This document shows positions 26,378 through 34,692 of a DNA stretch of 64,000 nucleotides, in pieces. The translations under genes and the position numbers were made by a program. Below the pieces are notes generated by a model that worked only from the letters and a program-made list of their open reading frames with translations, searched no databases and had not been told where the DNA came from. Numbering within the stretch: the first letter of the stretch is position 1; each line of letters begins with the position of its first letter. The stretch comes from Treponema denticola. Lineage in GTDB: Bacteria; Spirochaetota; Spirochaetia; Treponematales; Treponemataceae. The stretch lies in NCBI RefSeq assembly GCF_024400535.1, contig NZ_CP038800.1, positions 2,666,001 through 2,730,000 of the forward strand. Direction: 5' to 3'.

Positions 26378-28115
26378 GATCTTTCACCTCCATATGTGCA
26401 TTCCACATCGTTTCATATAACCCGTGATGAGACAAAAGCTCATCATGGGTTCCGCTGTCATCAACGGTGCCGTCTTTGATTACATAAATACAATCGGCAG
26501 CGGTAATCGTCGAGAGCCGGTGCGCAATCACGATGAGCGTCTTACCCTCCGTCAGCTTAGAGATAGAGCGCTGAATAACCGCTTCGTTTTCAGGATCGGT
26601 GTATGCGGTTGCCTCATCCAAAATGATAATGGGCGCCGCTTTCAGCATTGCTCTGGCAATGGAAATACGCTGCCGCTCGCCGCCGGAAAGATGCCCGCCG
26701 GCAGTGCCTACCACGGTATCGTAACCATTCTCCAGTTCCAAAATAAATTCATGACAACCGCTGTGTCTTGCCGCTTCCTCCACTTCCGCATCCGTTGCAT
26801 CCGCCCGTCCGATGCGGATATTTTCCCTGACCGTCATGTTGAATAGATAATTATCCTGCGAGACAAAGGCAATCTTATCCGAATATGCTTCTTGCGGAAT
26901 TTCACGAATGTCCGTATCCCCCAGCAAAATTGAGCCGCTGCTCACATCCCAGAGCGAAGCGATGAGACGAGCAATGGTACTCTTTCCGCTGCCGGAAGGA
27001 CCGACCAGCGCAATAAAGCTGCCCTCCGGGATTTCCATAGAAATACCGTGAAGCACTTCCTTTTCTTTATACGAGAAATGAACATCCTGCAGCTTCAACG
27101 TGTTTTTCTTTGGAACAGTTCCGTCTAACGGGCGCTCCATTTCGGGAGCATACAGAATACTTTGAACTTCACCGAAGATGGTTCCCATGGTTCGAAAGTC
27201 GTCCGAATAACTCATCAAGGTTATAAGCGGTGTGATGATGCCTACAGACAGAATAATAATTGTTACGAGATTCTGCGGAGAAAGATATCCTCCCTTTACC
27301 AAAAGACCTCCGATGGGGAGCACGGAAACCATTGTGGCGGGCATGATTACCGTGGCGAATGTAAAGGTGAGAATACAGGAGCGCATCCAATCGATATAGC
27401 TGTGAGCGGCTTCATAGGCGTCATGCACGAAGCGGTCGTAGGAACTTTTTGTATTCCCGAAAACCTTGATGACTTGAATACCGCCGATATATTCAACCGC
27501 CGTATCATTGAGCGCCTTTGTGGCTGTAACCGTGCGTTGATAAAATTGAGGACTGCCCTTCATCATAAGACCGTAACAGAAAAAGCCAACCGGTATCGTT
27601 GCAAGAGAAGCCAGCCCCATACGCCAGTCAATTGTAAAAATGTAGATCAAAATAATAATGGGGATCAATAAATTTGCAGTGAACTCCGGAACGATATGAG
27701 CCAGTGTTGTTTCAATGCTGTCGATACGTTCGATGAGTGTATTTTTGAGCGCCCCGGAACTTTGCTCCAGCACCGCCCCCAGCGGCATTCTTGTCAGTTT
27801 TTCCGTGCAGCGTTTTCGGAGTTCAGCAAGCACCGCAAACGTTGCCCTATGACTTTTCGATGTGCTAAGCGCATGAAACAGTACACGGCAAAACCAAAAC
27901 GCTGCGATAATCAGACAACGTATCATATAATATGATAGGTCTTTGTTTCCGCCCATCAAACCGTGTACGATGCCGGCAACAACAAAATACGGTGCGATGG
28001 AAAAGGCCACGCCGATGACTGCGAGGATAACACTCAAAACATATTGTCCTTTGTGTTCCCCTGTTTGTCCCAACGCCCACGCGATAGGCGAAGGACTTTT
28101 TTCCTTTTCCTTCAT
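26370..28115 (-). CDS. ABC exporter half-transporter (permease-ATPase fusion), first gene
   Basis: The start is ATG 28115 (MKEKEKSPSP), with AAAGGAAG 7 bp upstream; a TTG two codons earlier is too close to it. The 581-residue protein has a transmembrane domain followed by an ATPase domain with GPSGSGKSTIARL (~370), LSGGERQRISIARAM (~475) and PIIILDEATAYTDP. It is the first gene of the operon, and the promoter region carries two copies of the TetR-type palindrome. The composition is GC-rich for this genome. Confidence 0.88.
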   Translation of the reverse strand: MKEKEKSPSPIAWALGQTGEHKGQYVLSVILAVIGVAFSIAPYFVVAGIVHGLMGGNKDLSYYMIRCLIIAAFWFCRVLFHALSTSKSHRATFAVLAELRKRCTEKLTRMPLGAVLEQSSGALKNTLIERIDSIETTLAHIVPEFTANLLIPIIILIYIFTIDWRMGLASLATIPVGFFCYGLMMKGSPQFYQRTVTATKALNDTAVEYIGGIQVIKVFGNTKSSYDRFVHDAYEAAHSYIDWMRSCILTFTFATVIMPATMVSVLPIGGLLVKGGYLSPQNLVTIIILSVGIITPLITLMSYSDDFRTMGTIFGEVQSILYAPEMERPLDGTVPKKNTLKLQDVHFSYKEKEVLHGISMEIPEGSFIALVGPSGSGKSTIARLIASLWDVSSGSILLGDTDIREIPQEAYSDKIAFVSQDNYLFNMTVRENIRIGRADATDAEVEEAARHSGCHEFILELENGYDTVVGTAGGHLSGGERQRISIARAMLKAAPIIILDEATAYTDPENEAVIQRSISKLTEGKTLIVIAHRLSTITAADCIYVIKDGTVDDSGTHDELLSHHGLYETMWNAHMEVKDHA

Positions 28116-28128
28116 AAGCAAACTTCCT

Positions 28129-28166
28129 TTTGTTAGCTAACAAATAATAGTTAGCGTTAGCTAACA
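28129..28166. promoter_or_regulatory. TetR-type operators in front of the ABC exporter
   Basis: TTTGTTAGCTAACAAA (28129-28144) is a perfect palindrome. A second GTTAGCTAAC follows at 28156-28165, preceded by a GTTAGC half-copy. The decamer also lies in front of the TetR gene at 28877-28886, so one repressor probably controls both. Confidence 0.75.
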
Positions 28167-28243
28167 TTCACTTAAACCCATCGCCCATTTTTATAAACAA
28201 AGACAGGCGGTGAGCCTTTATCCTAATTCAATTATGCAAGTTA

Positions 28244-28852
28244 TTAAAACCCGAACAACTGCTTCCAACCCGGAACAAAGAATGCCTCCACCGCTTTCAG
28301 ACAATGTAATGCTTCTTCCAAACTGTAATTATGGATAACCGGTTCAAAAAGAGCGGTCGTATATGCCGAAAGCAGAAGATGCAGCTCCTTTGAATCTATG
28401 TCTTTCACGGCGTATCCTTGCGCTTTCAACAGCGGCAGATATTTTAAAAGCTGCGTTTGCTGCCCCTCTGTAAGATCGTGGAGGAAATTCTCATACTTAC
28501 TCCCCCGCGATTTTGCCAGTAATAGATGATATTCCTCCATATTCGGATAGATTATCTCGCGCATCATATCGATTTCAGAATCCCGCCACTGAATGTGTTC
28601 CTTGTGATTCACCGCACCCACATATCGCGCAACATGTGCATCCAGCCACGCATTTATGCGGTCCACTGCAGGAGCAACAATTTGATCGAAGAGATCTTCT
28701 TTATCTACACAATGCCGATATATTCCCGCAGCCGTCATACCGCAGCGTTTGCTGATACTCCGCATAGAAGACTTATCAAAGCCCTTCTCCATAAATTCGG
28801 CTTTTGCTGCGGCCATAATTTTTATATGATTGGCGGTTTTGTCCCTCGGCAT
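28244..28852 (-). CDS. TetR-family transcriptional regulator
   Basis: The start is ATG 28852 (MPRDKTANHIKIM), with AGGAGAC upstream; a longer reading from TTG 28888 would run through the operator. The 202-residue protein has the TetR helix-turn-helix: AAAKAEFMEKGFDKSSMRSI and RCGMTAAGIYRHCVDKEDLF. The C-terminal ligand domain is not assignable. It probably represses itself and the ABC exporter operon downstream, both of which carry GTTAGCTAAC. Confidence 0.88.
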   Translation of the reverse strand: MPRDKTANHIKIMAAAKAEFMEKGFDKSSMRSISKRCGMTAAGIYRHCVDKEDLFDQIVAPAVDRINAWLDAHVARYVGAVNHKEHIQWRDSEIDMMREIIYPNMEEYHLLLAKSRGSKYENFLHDLTEGQQTQLLKYLPLLKAQGYAVKDIDSKELHLLLSAYTTALFEPVIHNYSLEEALHCLKAVEAFFVPGWKQLFGF

Positions 28853-28872
28853 AAGTCTCCTCTTTTTGTATA

Positions 28873-28887
28873 CAGCGTTAGCTAACA
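28873..28887. promoter_or_regulatory. TetR-type operator in front of the regulator gene
   Basis: AGCGTTAGCTAACA lies here and also at 28154-28166 in front of the exporter gene. It contains the GTTAGCTAAC palindrome and is 25-35 bp upstream of the regulator's ATG. Confidence 0.7.
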
Positions 28888-28978
28888 CATGTAAATATAC
28901 AACTAATTCGTTTTATTGTCAAGGTACTTGGAGAAAGTTGTACTTAGAGAAAATTGTTCGACAACTTTATATTTAGAC

Positions 28979-29545
28979 CTATATGGACATCTCCATACTA
29001 ACCGCCGCTTCCCACCTGTTGGCTTTCCGTTCAAAAATCGTGATGTTATCAACCGGAAAATCTTCAACAAGATTCAGTTCATTCATAACCTGAAGGGCCT
29101 TTGCCGTTACCCCTGGCGGAATATCCCGATTTGAAACAGTGGCATGAGGCTGAAAAGGCCTCCGGTCTTTCTTGGTAGAACCCGGACAGGCGTTCAAAAT
29201 TGCTTTTACTGTTTTATCACGGAGCCTTGTCCAATTTTCATCTGCAACTATTTTTGCAAAAAGAGTTCTATCCCCAAACGCATCAAAATTATCTATATGA
29301 GCGGTAAAACCTAAGCCCTTAGGCAAAACTTCTTTTTCAATCGCTCTTATTAAATCATCCGTTGAATAGTCTTTTTGCAATCTGAACGGAGGAACAAGAG
29401 TAACATGGATTGGTGTACCATGTCCTGACTTACACCCGTAAGCCCTGTTCATATATAGCCGGCAATCTTCAAGGCTGAGACTTATATCCTCCGGCAACAA
29501 GACACCGATAAAATGCGTTTGCTGCGGAATATTGTTTTGCTTCAT
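28979..29545 (-). CDS. 2'-5' RNA ligase-like 2H phosphoesterase
   Basis: This ~188-residue protein starts at ATG 29545 (MKQNNIPQQTHFIGV). The two 2H motifs are clear: HVTLVPPF near residue 50 and HATVSNRDI near residue 130. Members act on 2',3'-cyclic or 2'-5' RNA ends (LigT/ThpR family); the physiological role is usually unclear. No Shine-Dalgarno precedes the ATG, but an extended -10 element lies 7 bp away, so the mRNA appears leaderless. Confidence 0.85.
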   Translation of the reverse strand: MKQNNIPQQTHFIGVLLPEDISLSLEDCRLYMNRAYGCKSGHGTPIHVTLVPPFRLQKDYSTDDLIRAIEKEVLPKGLGFTAHIDNFDAFGDRTLFAKIVADENWTRLRDKTVKAILNACPGSTKKDRRPFQPHATVSNRDIPPGVTAKALQVMNELNLVEDFPVDNITIFERKANRWEAAVSMEMSI

Positions 29546-29552
29546 GCTTGTG

Positions 29553-29561
29553 ATTATAGCA
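29553..29561 (-). promoter_or_regulatory. Extended -10 promoter, leaderless start of the 2H phosphoesterase
   Basis: On the minus strand TGC-TATAAT ends 7 bp before the ATG at 29545, placing the transcription start at or next to the start codon. Confidence 0.5.
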
Positions 29562-29636
29562 TAGAATTGCAAATCCTTCTATATATTTTTTCTTTAATAA
29601 TCTCAGCATTGATTGAATTACCATTTTTCCGGATAC

Positions 29637-29664
29637 TAGACAATTTATAAAAAACAACTAAAAT
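29637..29664 (+). promoter_or_regulatory. Promoter giving a leaderless start for the DUF5714 gene
   Basis: TAGACA (29637-29642), a 16-bp spacer and TAAAAT (29659-29664) lie 7 bp before the ATG at 29672. No Shine-Dalgarno is present. Confidence 0.45.
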
Positions 29665-29671
29665 AATAAAT

Positions 29672-30355
29672 ATGAAAGATGAATGTATAGTATGTAAGGC
29701 TCCGCTGGAATATCTCGAATATGATGAGATGATGGAGTGTGTACTTTGCCGTAAGAAAGAATTAAGTAAAACCAGATGTGAAAAAGGTCATTATGTATGT
29801 AATGAATGTCATACAAAAGGGATGGATTCAATTATAGGCATTTGTTTAAATGAAAAAAGTAAGAATCCTATTGAAATTATTGAAAAGCTGATGGCTGCAC
29901 CATTTTGTCATATGCACGGGCCTGAACATCATGTGATGGTAGGTTCTGCACTATTGACAGCATATAAAAATGCAGGTGGAGATATTGATTTAGAACAAGA
30001 TCTAATTGAGATGCAAAAACGGGGGAAAAGCGTGCCGGGCGGCGTTTGCGGATTTTGGGGAGCCTGCGGCGCAGGAATAAGTACAGGCATATTTCTTTCC
30101 ATTATTTCTAAATCTACACCGCTTGAGAATGAGCCGTGGGGACTTTCAAATAAAATGACTTCCAAATCACTTGAAGCAATAGGAAATATTGGAGGGCCAA
30201 GATGTTGCAAAAGAGATTCCTATGTATCGTTGCTTACGGCTATAGATTTTATTAAAAAAATTTTTAATATAAATATGGAAAAATCGGAAATACATTGCAC
30301 TCACTACAAACAGAACAATCAATGTATAGGCGCTAGATGTCCATTCAGAAACTAG
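29672..30355 (+). CDS. DUF5714-family Cys-rich protein
   Basis: This 227-residue protein matches DUF5714. The N-terminus has zinc-type Cys pairs (CIVCKAPL, ECVLCRK, HYVCNECHTKGMD). The middle has FCHMHGPEHHVMVGSALL, then GVCGFWGACGAGISTGIF near residue 125 and GPRCCKRDSYVSLL near residue 170. The C-terminus ends with further Cys (CIGARCPFRN). The conserved His and Cys suggest metal or Fe-S binding; the family is sometimes fused or linked to methyltransferase or radical-SAM genes, but its activity is not known to me. Confidence 0.8.
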   Translation: MKDECIVCKAPLEYLEYDEMMECVLCRKKELSKTRCEKGHYVCNECHTKGMDSIIGICLNEKSKNPIEIIEKLMAAPFCHMHGPEHHVMVGSALLTAYKNAGGDIDLEQDLIEMQKRGKSVPGGVCGFWGACGAGISTGIFLSIISKSTPLENEPWGLSNKMTSKSLEAIGNIGGPRCCKRDSYVSLLTAIDFIKKIFNINMEKSEIHCTHYKQNNQCIGARCPFRN

Positions 30356-30471
30356 TCAGTCCCGTCCTTTTTCCGACTATAGACAAATCTTACAAAACAA
30401 GTTACAATCAATTATAAGTTATTAAAATATCAATTTTATTAACCTAAAAATCAAATGAGGAGGTTGCTCTG

Positions 30472-31401
30472 ATGATAGCTTTATATGTTGCTCTGGTCGT
30501 AGCGGTTATTATTTTATTTTCGATAGCTGTTGTAGTTCCGGAACAGGAAAGTTATGTTATTGAAAGACTTGGAAAATATTCGCGGACTCTTACTGCGGGT
30601 TTCCATATCTTAACTCCATTTATAGACAGGATTGCTTATAAGCAAAACCTAAAGGAAGAAGCCTTGGATGTAGATCCTCAAGTTTGTATCACAGCCGATA
30701 ATGTTCAGGTACAGGTTGACGGAATTCTTTATCTAAAAATCTTTGATCCGGTTAAGGCAAGCTATGGAATCGATAATTACCGCTATGCAGTCGCCCAGCT
30801 TGCAAAGACAACTATGCGAAGCGAAATAGGAAAGCTTGAACTTGATAAAACTTTTTGCGGAAGAGAAGGCTTAAACGACAATATAGTAAAGGCTCTCGAT
30901 GAAGCCTCCGACAACTGGGGCATAAAGGTTACCCGTTACGAAATACGGGATATTACGCCTACCCGCACAATCCTCGAAGCCATGGAAAGACAGATGAGGG
31001 CCGAACGCGAAAAGCGGGCTAATATTCTTTCAAGTGAAGGAAAACAGCAGTCCCGAATAAATATTTCTTTGGGTAAAAAGAAAGAAGCTATAAACAAGGC
31101 CATGGGCGAAAAGCAGCGAAGAATCAATCTTGCCGAAGGCCGCTCAAAGGCTATCGAGATAACGAGTAATGCGACAGCCGAAGGTTTGCGTTTAATTGCA
31201 GATGCGCTTTCTCAGCCGGGAGGCAGAACGGCTATGGGTATCCGTCTTGCGGAAAACTATATTCAAAGATTCGAGCATATTATTAAAAAATCAAATGTTT
31301 CGGTTTACCCCGAAAACATTGCAGGCCTTGCAGCCTTTACCGACATTATTAAAACAGCAGGAAAAGAAGTGAAGGTCATCCAGGGAGGTCAAAATGCTTA
31401 A
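30472..31401 (+). CDS. SPFH/stomatin-prohibitin family protein, first of a tandem pair
   Basis: The 309-residue protein has an N-terminal membrane helix (residues ~3-22) followed by a stomatin/QmcA-type SPFH domain: ERLGKYSRTLTAGFHILTPF, KEEALDVDPQVC, VQVDGILYLKIFDP and IKVTRYEIRDITPT. A charged coiled-coil tail follows. Such proteins build membrane-bound ring or cage assemblies that hold membrane proteins and proteases. GAGGAGGT precedes the ATG. It overlaps the next, paralogous gene by 8 bp; no NfeD partner is present. Confidence 0.88.
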   Translation: MIALYVALVVAVIILFSIAVVVPEQESYVIERLGKYSRTLTAGFHILTPFIDRIAYKQNLKEEALDVDPQVCITADNVQVQVDGILYLKIFDPVKASYGIDNYRYAVAQLAKTTMRSEIGKLELDKTFCGREGLNDNIVKALDEASDNWGIKVTRYEIRDITPTRTILEAMERQMRAEREKRANILSSEGKQQSRINISLGKKKEAINKAMGEKQRRINLAEGRSKAIEITSNATAEGLRLIADALSQPGGRTAMGIRLAENYIQRFEHIIKKSNVSVYPENIAGLAAFTDIIKTAGKEVKVIQGGQNA

Positions 31402-32311
31402 TTTTATAATCCCGATTGTTATTGCGGCAATCATTGCCATAGTTTTTATTGTTGCTCTTTTTAGAAGCATTCGAATTGTTCCGCATAAGGTTGCTCTGAT
31501 TGTAGAACGCTTAGGCAAGTATCACACAACATTGGATGCCGGTTTTCATATTCTATTTCCGTTTTTGGATAGAGTAAAGTACAAGCAGAATCTAAAAGAA
31601 CAGGCCATAGATGTTCCCGCCCAAGACTGTTTTACCAAGGACAATGTTCAGGTACGCATTGACGGAATCCTCTATCTTCAAGTCTTTGATCCGATTAAGG
31701 CAAGCTACGGTATACGCGATTACCGCTATGCAACTATTTTGCTTGCACAGACGACCATGCGCTCTGTAGTAGGACAGCTGGATTTGGATGACACATTTGA
31801 AGCAAGGGAACAGATAAATGCTCAGGTTGTAAAAGCCGTAGATGAAGCTTCGGATCCTTGGGGCGTAAAAGTTACCCGCTATGAAATTCAAAACATAAGA
31901 GTTTCCGATTCTATCATGGATGCCATGGAAAACCAGATGAAGGCTGAAAGAGAAAAGCGTGCAGAAATAGCCCGCTCGGTCGGAGAGATGGAAACGGTTA
32001 TCAACCTTTCAAGAGCTGCTTATGAAGAGGCCGTAAACATAAGCGAAGGTGAAAAAGAAAGAATGATAAATGAGGCTGAAGGTCAGGCCCGCGAAATTGT
32101 TGCCGTTGCCGAAGCTACTGCAGACGGTATTAAAAAAATTGCCGCTTCTACCCAAATTCAGGGCGGTATGGAAGCTGCAAAGCTCACCGTTTCGCAAGAA
32201 TGGATAAACGCTTTAAGTTCTATGGATGAAAATACAAAGATAATTATGTCCGCAGATTTTACAAACATAAAGAAAATGACCATCGACATGGCCGAAGAAA
32301 TAATCCAATAA
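31394..32311 (+). CDS. SPFH/stomatin-prohibitin family protein, second of a tandem pair
   Basis: The 305-residue paralogue has the same layout: membrane helix at residues ~2-22, then ERLGKYHTTLDAGFHILFPF, KEQAIDVPAQDC, VRIDGILYLQVFDP and VKVTRYEIQNIRVS, and a coiled coil with EGEKERMINEAEGQARE. Its start lies inside the end of the first gene, so the two are made together, perhaps as a hetero-oligomer like HflK/HflC. A perfect hairpin terminator follows the stop. Confidence 0.88.
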   Translation: MLNFIIPIVIAAIIAIVFIVALFRSIRIVPHKVALIVERLGKYHTTLDAGFHILFPFLDRVKYKQNLKEQAIDVPAQDCFTKDNVQVRIDGILYLQVFDPIKASYGIRDYRYATILLAQTTMRSVVGQLDLDDTFEAREQINAQVVKAVDEASDPWGVKVTRYEIQNIRVSDSIMDAMENQMKAEREKRAEIARSVGEMETVINLSRAAYEEAVNISEGEKERMINEAEGQAREIVAVAEATADGIKKIAASTQIQGGMEAAKLTVSQEWINALSSMDENTKIIMSADFTNIKKMTIDMAEEIIQ

Positions 32312-32316
32312 TTTTT

Positions 32317-32350
32317 ATGCACTGCAAAACTTTTGCAGTGCATTTTTTTT
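32317..32350. terminator. Perfect 13-bp hairpin terminator
   Basis: ATGCACTGCAAAA (32317-32329) pairs fully with TTTTGCAGTGCAT (32331-32343) and is followed by eight T. It ends the SPFH operon; the minus-strand gene ending at 32349 abuts it. Confidence 0.9.
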
Positions 32351-32714
32351 ATTCCAGCTTAATTCCCTTGCCTTTCAAATTCTCGACACACTCAAGATAA
32401 TAGTTATCATCGTGTTCGGCATAGATGGGCTTCCCTACTTTAACAGCCTTCAAATTATCATAGCCCGGACAGGTCTTGCCGCGGTAGTTCTTGTCCATCC
32501 ATTCAGGGCTCACTCTGTAACCTCGCCGCTGCATCTCTTCCATAATAAGCCGGTGGTATCGATATAGCATATAGGGCGAGCTGCGAAAAACATAGTCGAC
32601 TGTAGCATGCCGCCTGCCCCAGCCGTTTCCCCGCAAGGCACAGCACTCTCTATGTTGCCCCAGAAGCTGTTGCCGCGGCAGTTTGCCGATCATGTCTTCA
32701 TGCCATAGTCTCAT
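32349..32714 (-). CDS. Pyrimidine-dimer DNA glycosylase-type protein (TIGR02328)
   Basis: The 121-residue protein opens MRLWHEDMIGKLPRQQLLGQ and goes on with HRECCALRGNGWG, VDYVFRSSPYMLYRYHRLIM and NYRGKTCPG. This matches the small family related to T4 endonuclease V (pyrimidine dimer DNA glycosylase), annotated as TIGR02328. DNA repair activity of this subgroup is inferred only. No operon partner is apparent. Confidence 0.75.
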   Translation of the reverse strand: MRLWHEDMIGKLPRQQLLGQHRECCALRGNGWGRRHATVDYVFRSSPYMLYRYHRLIMEEMQRRGYRVSPEWMDKNYRGKTCPGYDNLKAVKVGKPIYAEHDDNYYLECVENLKGKGIKLE

Positions 32715-32815
32715 ATTTCCCCATCCTTCAAAGTAATATCCGGTTTGATATTAATCATCAAAAGAGAATATATCATTAGGAGTTCATAGTCAAGTTCTTC
32801 ATTAAATTTATCCGA

Positions 32816-32881
32816 TAGTTTATTGACATGAAAAGTAAATTATGTTATATTTATACTATAAATCATACAAATCATACTTTA
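32816..32881. repeat. Promoter segment, original copy (duplicate at 34599-34664)
   Basis: The AT-rich segment with the AbrB-ABC promoter is repeated, with scattered mismatches, 1783 bp downstream in front of a lipoprotein gene. The similarity resumes at the first codons of the AbrB gene. Confidence 0.85.
32823..32851 (+). promoter_or_regulatory. Promoter of the AbrB-ABC operon
   Basis: TTGACA (32823-32828), a 17-bp spacer and TATATT (32846-32851). The AT-rich dyad-like segment just downstream (TATACTATAAATCATA) is a candidate binding site for the AbrB-type regulator that the operon encodes. Confidence 0.65.
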
Positions 32882-32898
32882 TGTTTGGAGGAGAGAAA

Positions 32899-33123
32899 AT
32901 GGGTTATCCAAAAGGAAAATATGCTTGGACGGTTAAGGTTGGAGAGAAAGGGCAGTTCGTTATACCTAAAGAAGCCCGTGATGTTTTCAACATTAATCCC
33001 GGTGATACCTTGATTGTTTTGGGAGATATAAACCAAGGTATCGCCATTCCGCCTAAAAATATGTTCGCAAGTATTATCGACAATATTTTCGGAGGTAATG
33101 TACCAAAGGAGGACGAAGAATGA
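32899..33123 (+). CDS. AbrB/SpoVT-type DNA-binding regulator
   Basis: The start at ATG 32899 (MGYPKGKYAWTVKVG) has GGAGGAG upstream. The 74-residue protein is a swapped-hairpin AbrB domain: KVGEKGQFVIPKEARDVFN, INPGDTLIVLGD, then GIAIPPK and a short tail. Such genes commonly sit ahead of ABC transporters and control them. The ATGA overlap with the ATPase gene at 33120 shows tight coupling. Confidence 0.88.
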   Translation: MGYPKGKYAWTVKVGEKGQFVIPKEARDVFNINPGDTLIVLGDINQGIAIPPKNMFASIIDNIFGGNVPKEDEE

Positions 33124-33845
33124 GTGCCATTGTAACTGCACAACTTACAAAAAAATACGGCGGTATAACTGCTGTAGATAATCTTAATTTAACTGTTGAG
33201 CAGGGTGAATTATTTGCCTTACTCGGTGTGAACGGAGCCGGAAAAACCACAACAATTAAAATGCTTTCTTGTCTAATAAAACCCACGAGCGGTGATGCCT
33301 TGTTGCTTGGAAACAGTATTATTTCAGCATCCCATGAAATAAAGAAAAAAATAAATATTTCTCCTCAGGAAACGGCGGTAGCCGCTAATTTGTCGGTTTT
33401 AGAGAACCTGGAACTTATTGCGGGAATCTACGGGCAAGACAGTAAAACAGCAAAGAAAAACGCTTACGAGATAGCTCAAAAATTCAAATTGGAAAATGAA
33501 TTGAACAAAAAAGCAAAACACTTATCGGGAGGTATGCAGAGGCGCCTTTCTATTGCAATGGCACTGATTTCAGATCCGCAGATTTTATTTCTCGATGAAC
33601 CGACCCTAGGGCTTGATGTATTGGCTCGCCGTGAGTTATGGGCATCCATTAAAGAGTTAAAAGGAAAAGTGACAATTATACTCACAACTCATTATATGGA
33701 TGAAGTTGAAACGCTGTCCGACCGTGTCGGAATAATGTCAAAAGGCAAGTTAAAAGCGATGGGTACGGTAGAGGAATTAACTATGCAAACCGATACTGTC
33801 AAGCTGGAGGACGCTTTTGTTACACTTTCCGGAGGTGTGCTATGA
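33120..33845 (+). CDS. ABC-type exporter ATPase
   Basis: This 241-residue ATPase has GVNGAGKTTTIKML (Walker A, ~37), LSGGMQRRLSIAMALI (signature, ~135), PQILFLDEPTLGLD (Walker B) and a THYMDEVE His loop. It is of the CcmA/multidrug type and works with the ABC-2 permease that overlaps its end by 4 bp. The substrate is unknown. Confidence 0.92.
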   Translation: MSAIVTAQLTKKYGGITAVDNLNLTVEQGELFALLGVNGAGKTTTIKMLSCLIKPTSGDALLLGNSIISASHEIKKKINISPQETAVAANLSVLENLELIAGIYGQDSKTAKKNAYEIAQKFKLENELNKKAKHLSGGMQRRLSIAMALISDPQILFLDEPTLGLDVLARRELWASIKELKGKVTIILTTHYMDEVETLSDRVGIMSKGKLKAMGTVEELTMQTDTVKLEDAFVTLSGGVL

Positions 33846-34591
33846 GGATACTTTTATTTGCAAAAAGAAATACAAAAGAAGTTTTGCGTGACCCCATAAA
33901 TTTCTTTTTCGGTCTGGGATTTCCTATCATACTGTTGGTTCTTCTATCCATTATCAATGATGCCATTCCGCCTGAAGCAGAAAATCCTATGTTTGAAATA
34001 AGAAATCTTGCACCAGGCTTAGCGATGTTTGGGAGCGTATTTATGGCATTATTCTCCGGTATGCTGCTATCAAAAGACCGTACTTCATCTTTTTTAATGC
34101 GCCTGTTTACTTCTCCTATGACTTCCGTAGATTTTATTTTAGGCTACACTTTGCCTATGCTAGCAATGACAATAGTGCAGGCTGCGATAACCTTATTGAC
34201 GGCGGGAGCTTTTGGTCTTGAAATAACTATTAACTTCCTGTTTGCGGTGATTGTGACAGCTTTAACCTCTCTACTATTCGTGGGAACAGGACTGCTCTTC
34301 GGCAGTCTTATGAATGATAAAGCCGTAGGAGGTGTTTGCGGAGCCTTGTTAACAAATGTAGCCGGATGGTTATCCGGAGTATTTATTCCTATTGATTTAA
34401 TAGGCGGAGCTTTTAAAAAAATAACAAATATCCTGCCATTTTATCATAGTGCGGAAGCAATAAAGTCGACCTTAAGCGGTAATTTCGGTCATGTCTTTTC
34501 TCATTTGACTGTTGTAATGATCTATACAATAGTCATCTTCGTTCTTGCTATTATTGTCTTTCAACGTAAGATGAACGGTGAGAAAGTATAA
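33842..34591 (+). CDS. ABC-2 type permease
   Basis: This 249-residue, six-helix ABC-2 membrane protein has FAKRNTKEVLRDPINFFFGL at the start (cytoplasmic elbow helix and first membrane segment). The later PFYHSAEAIKSTLSGN and a terminal helix ending in a basic tail are typical of drug and lipid exporters. It is the last gene of the AbrB-ABC operon. Confidence 0.88.
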   Translation: MRILLFAKRNTKEVLRDPINFFFGLGFPIILLVLLSIINDAIPPEAENPMFEIRNLAPGLAMFGSVFMALFSGMLLSKDRTSSFLMRLFTSPMTSVDFILGYTLPMLAMTIVQAAITLLTAGAFGLEITINFLFAVIVTALTSLLFVGTGLLFGSLMNDKAVGGVCGALLTNVAGWLSGVFIPIDLIGGAFKKITNILPFYHSAEAIKSTLSGNFGHVFSHLTVVMIYTIVIFVLAIIVFQRKMNGEKV

Positions 34592-34598
34592 AATAAAG

Positions 34599-34692
34599 TA
34601 GTTTATTGACATGAAAAGTAAATTAGCTTATATTTATATTATAAATCATGCAAATTGTACTTTAAATACGGATTATCCAAAAGGAAAATATG
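34599..34692. repeat. Duplicated promoter and gene-start segment of the AbrB operon
   Basis: 34599-34664 copies 32816-32881, including TTGACA (34606-34611) and TATATT (34629-34634) with the same 17-bp spacer. After a deletion of about 20 bp, the copy continues with the AbrB gene's second to sixth codons (TTATCCAAAAGGAAAATATG). These now supply AAAAGGAAA as a ribosome-binding site and an ATG used by the next gene. Confidence 0.85.
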
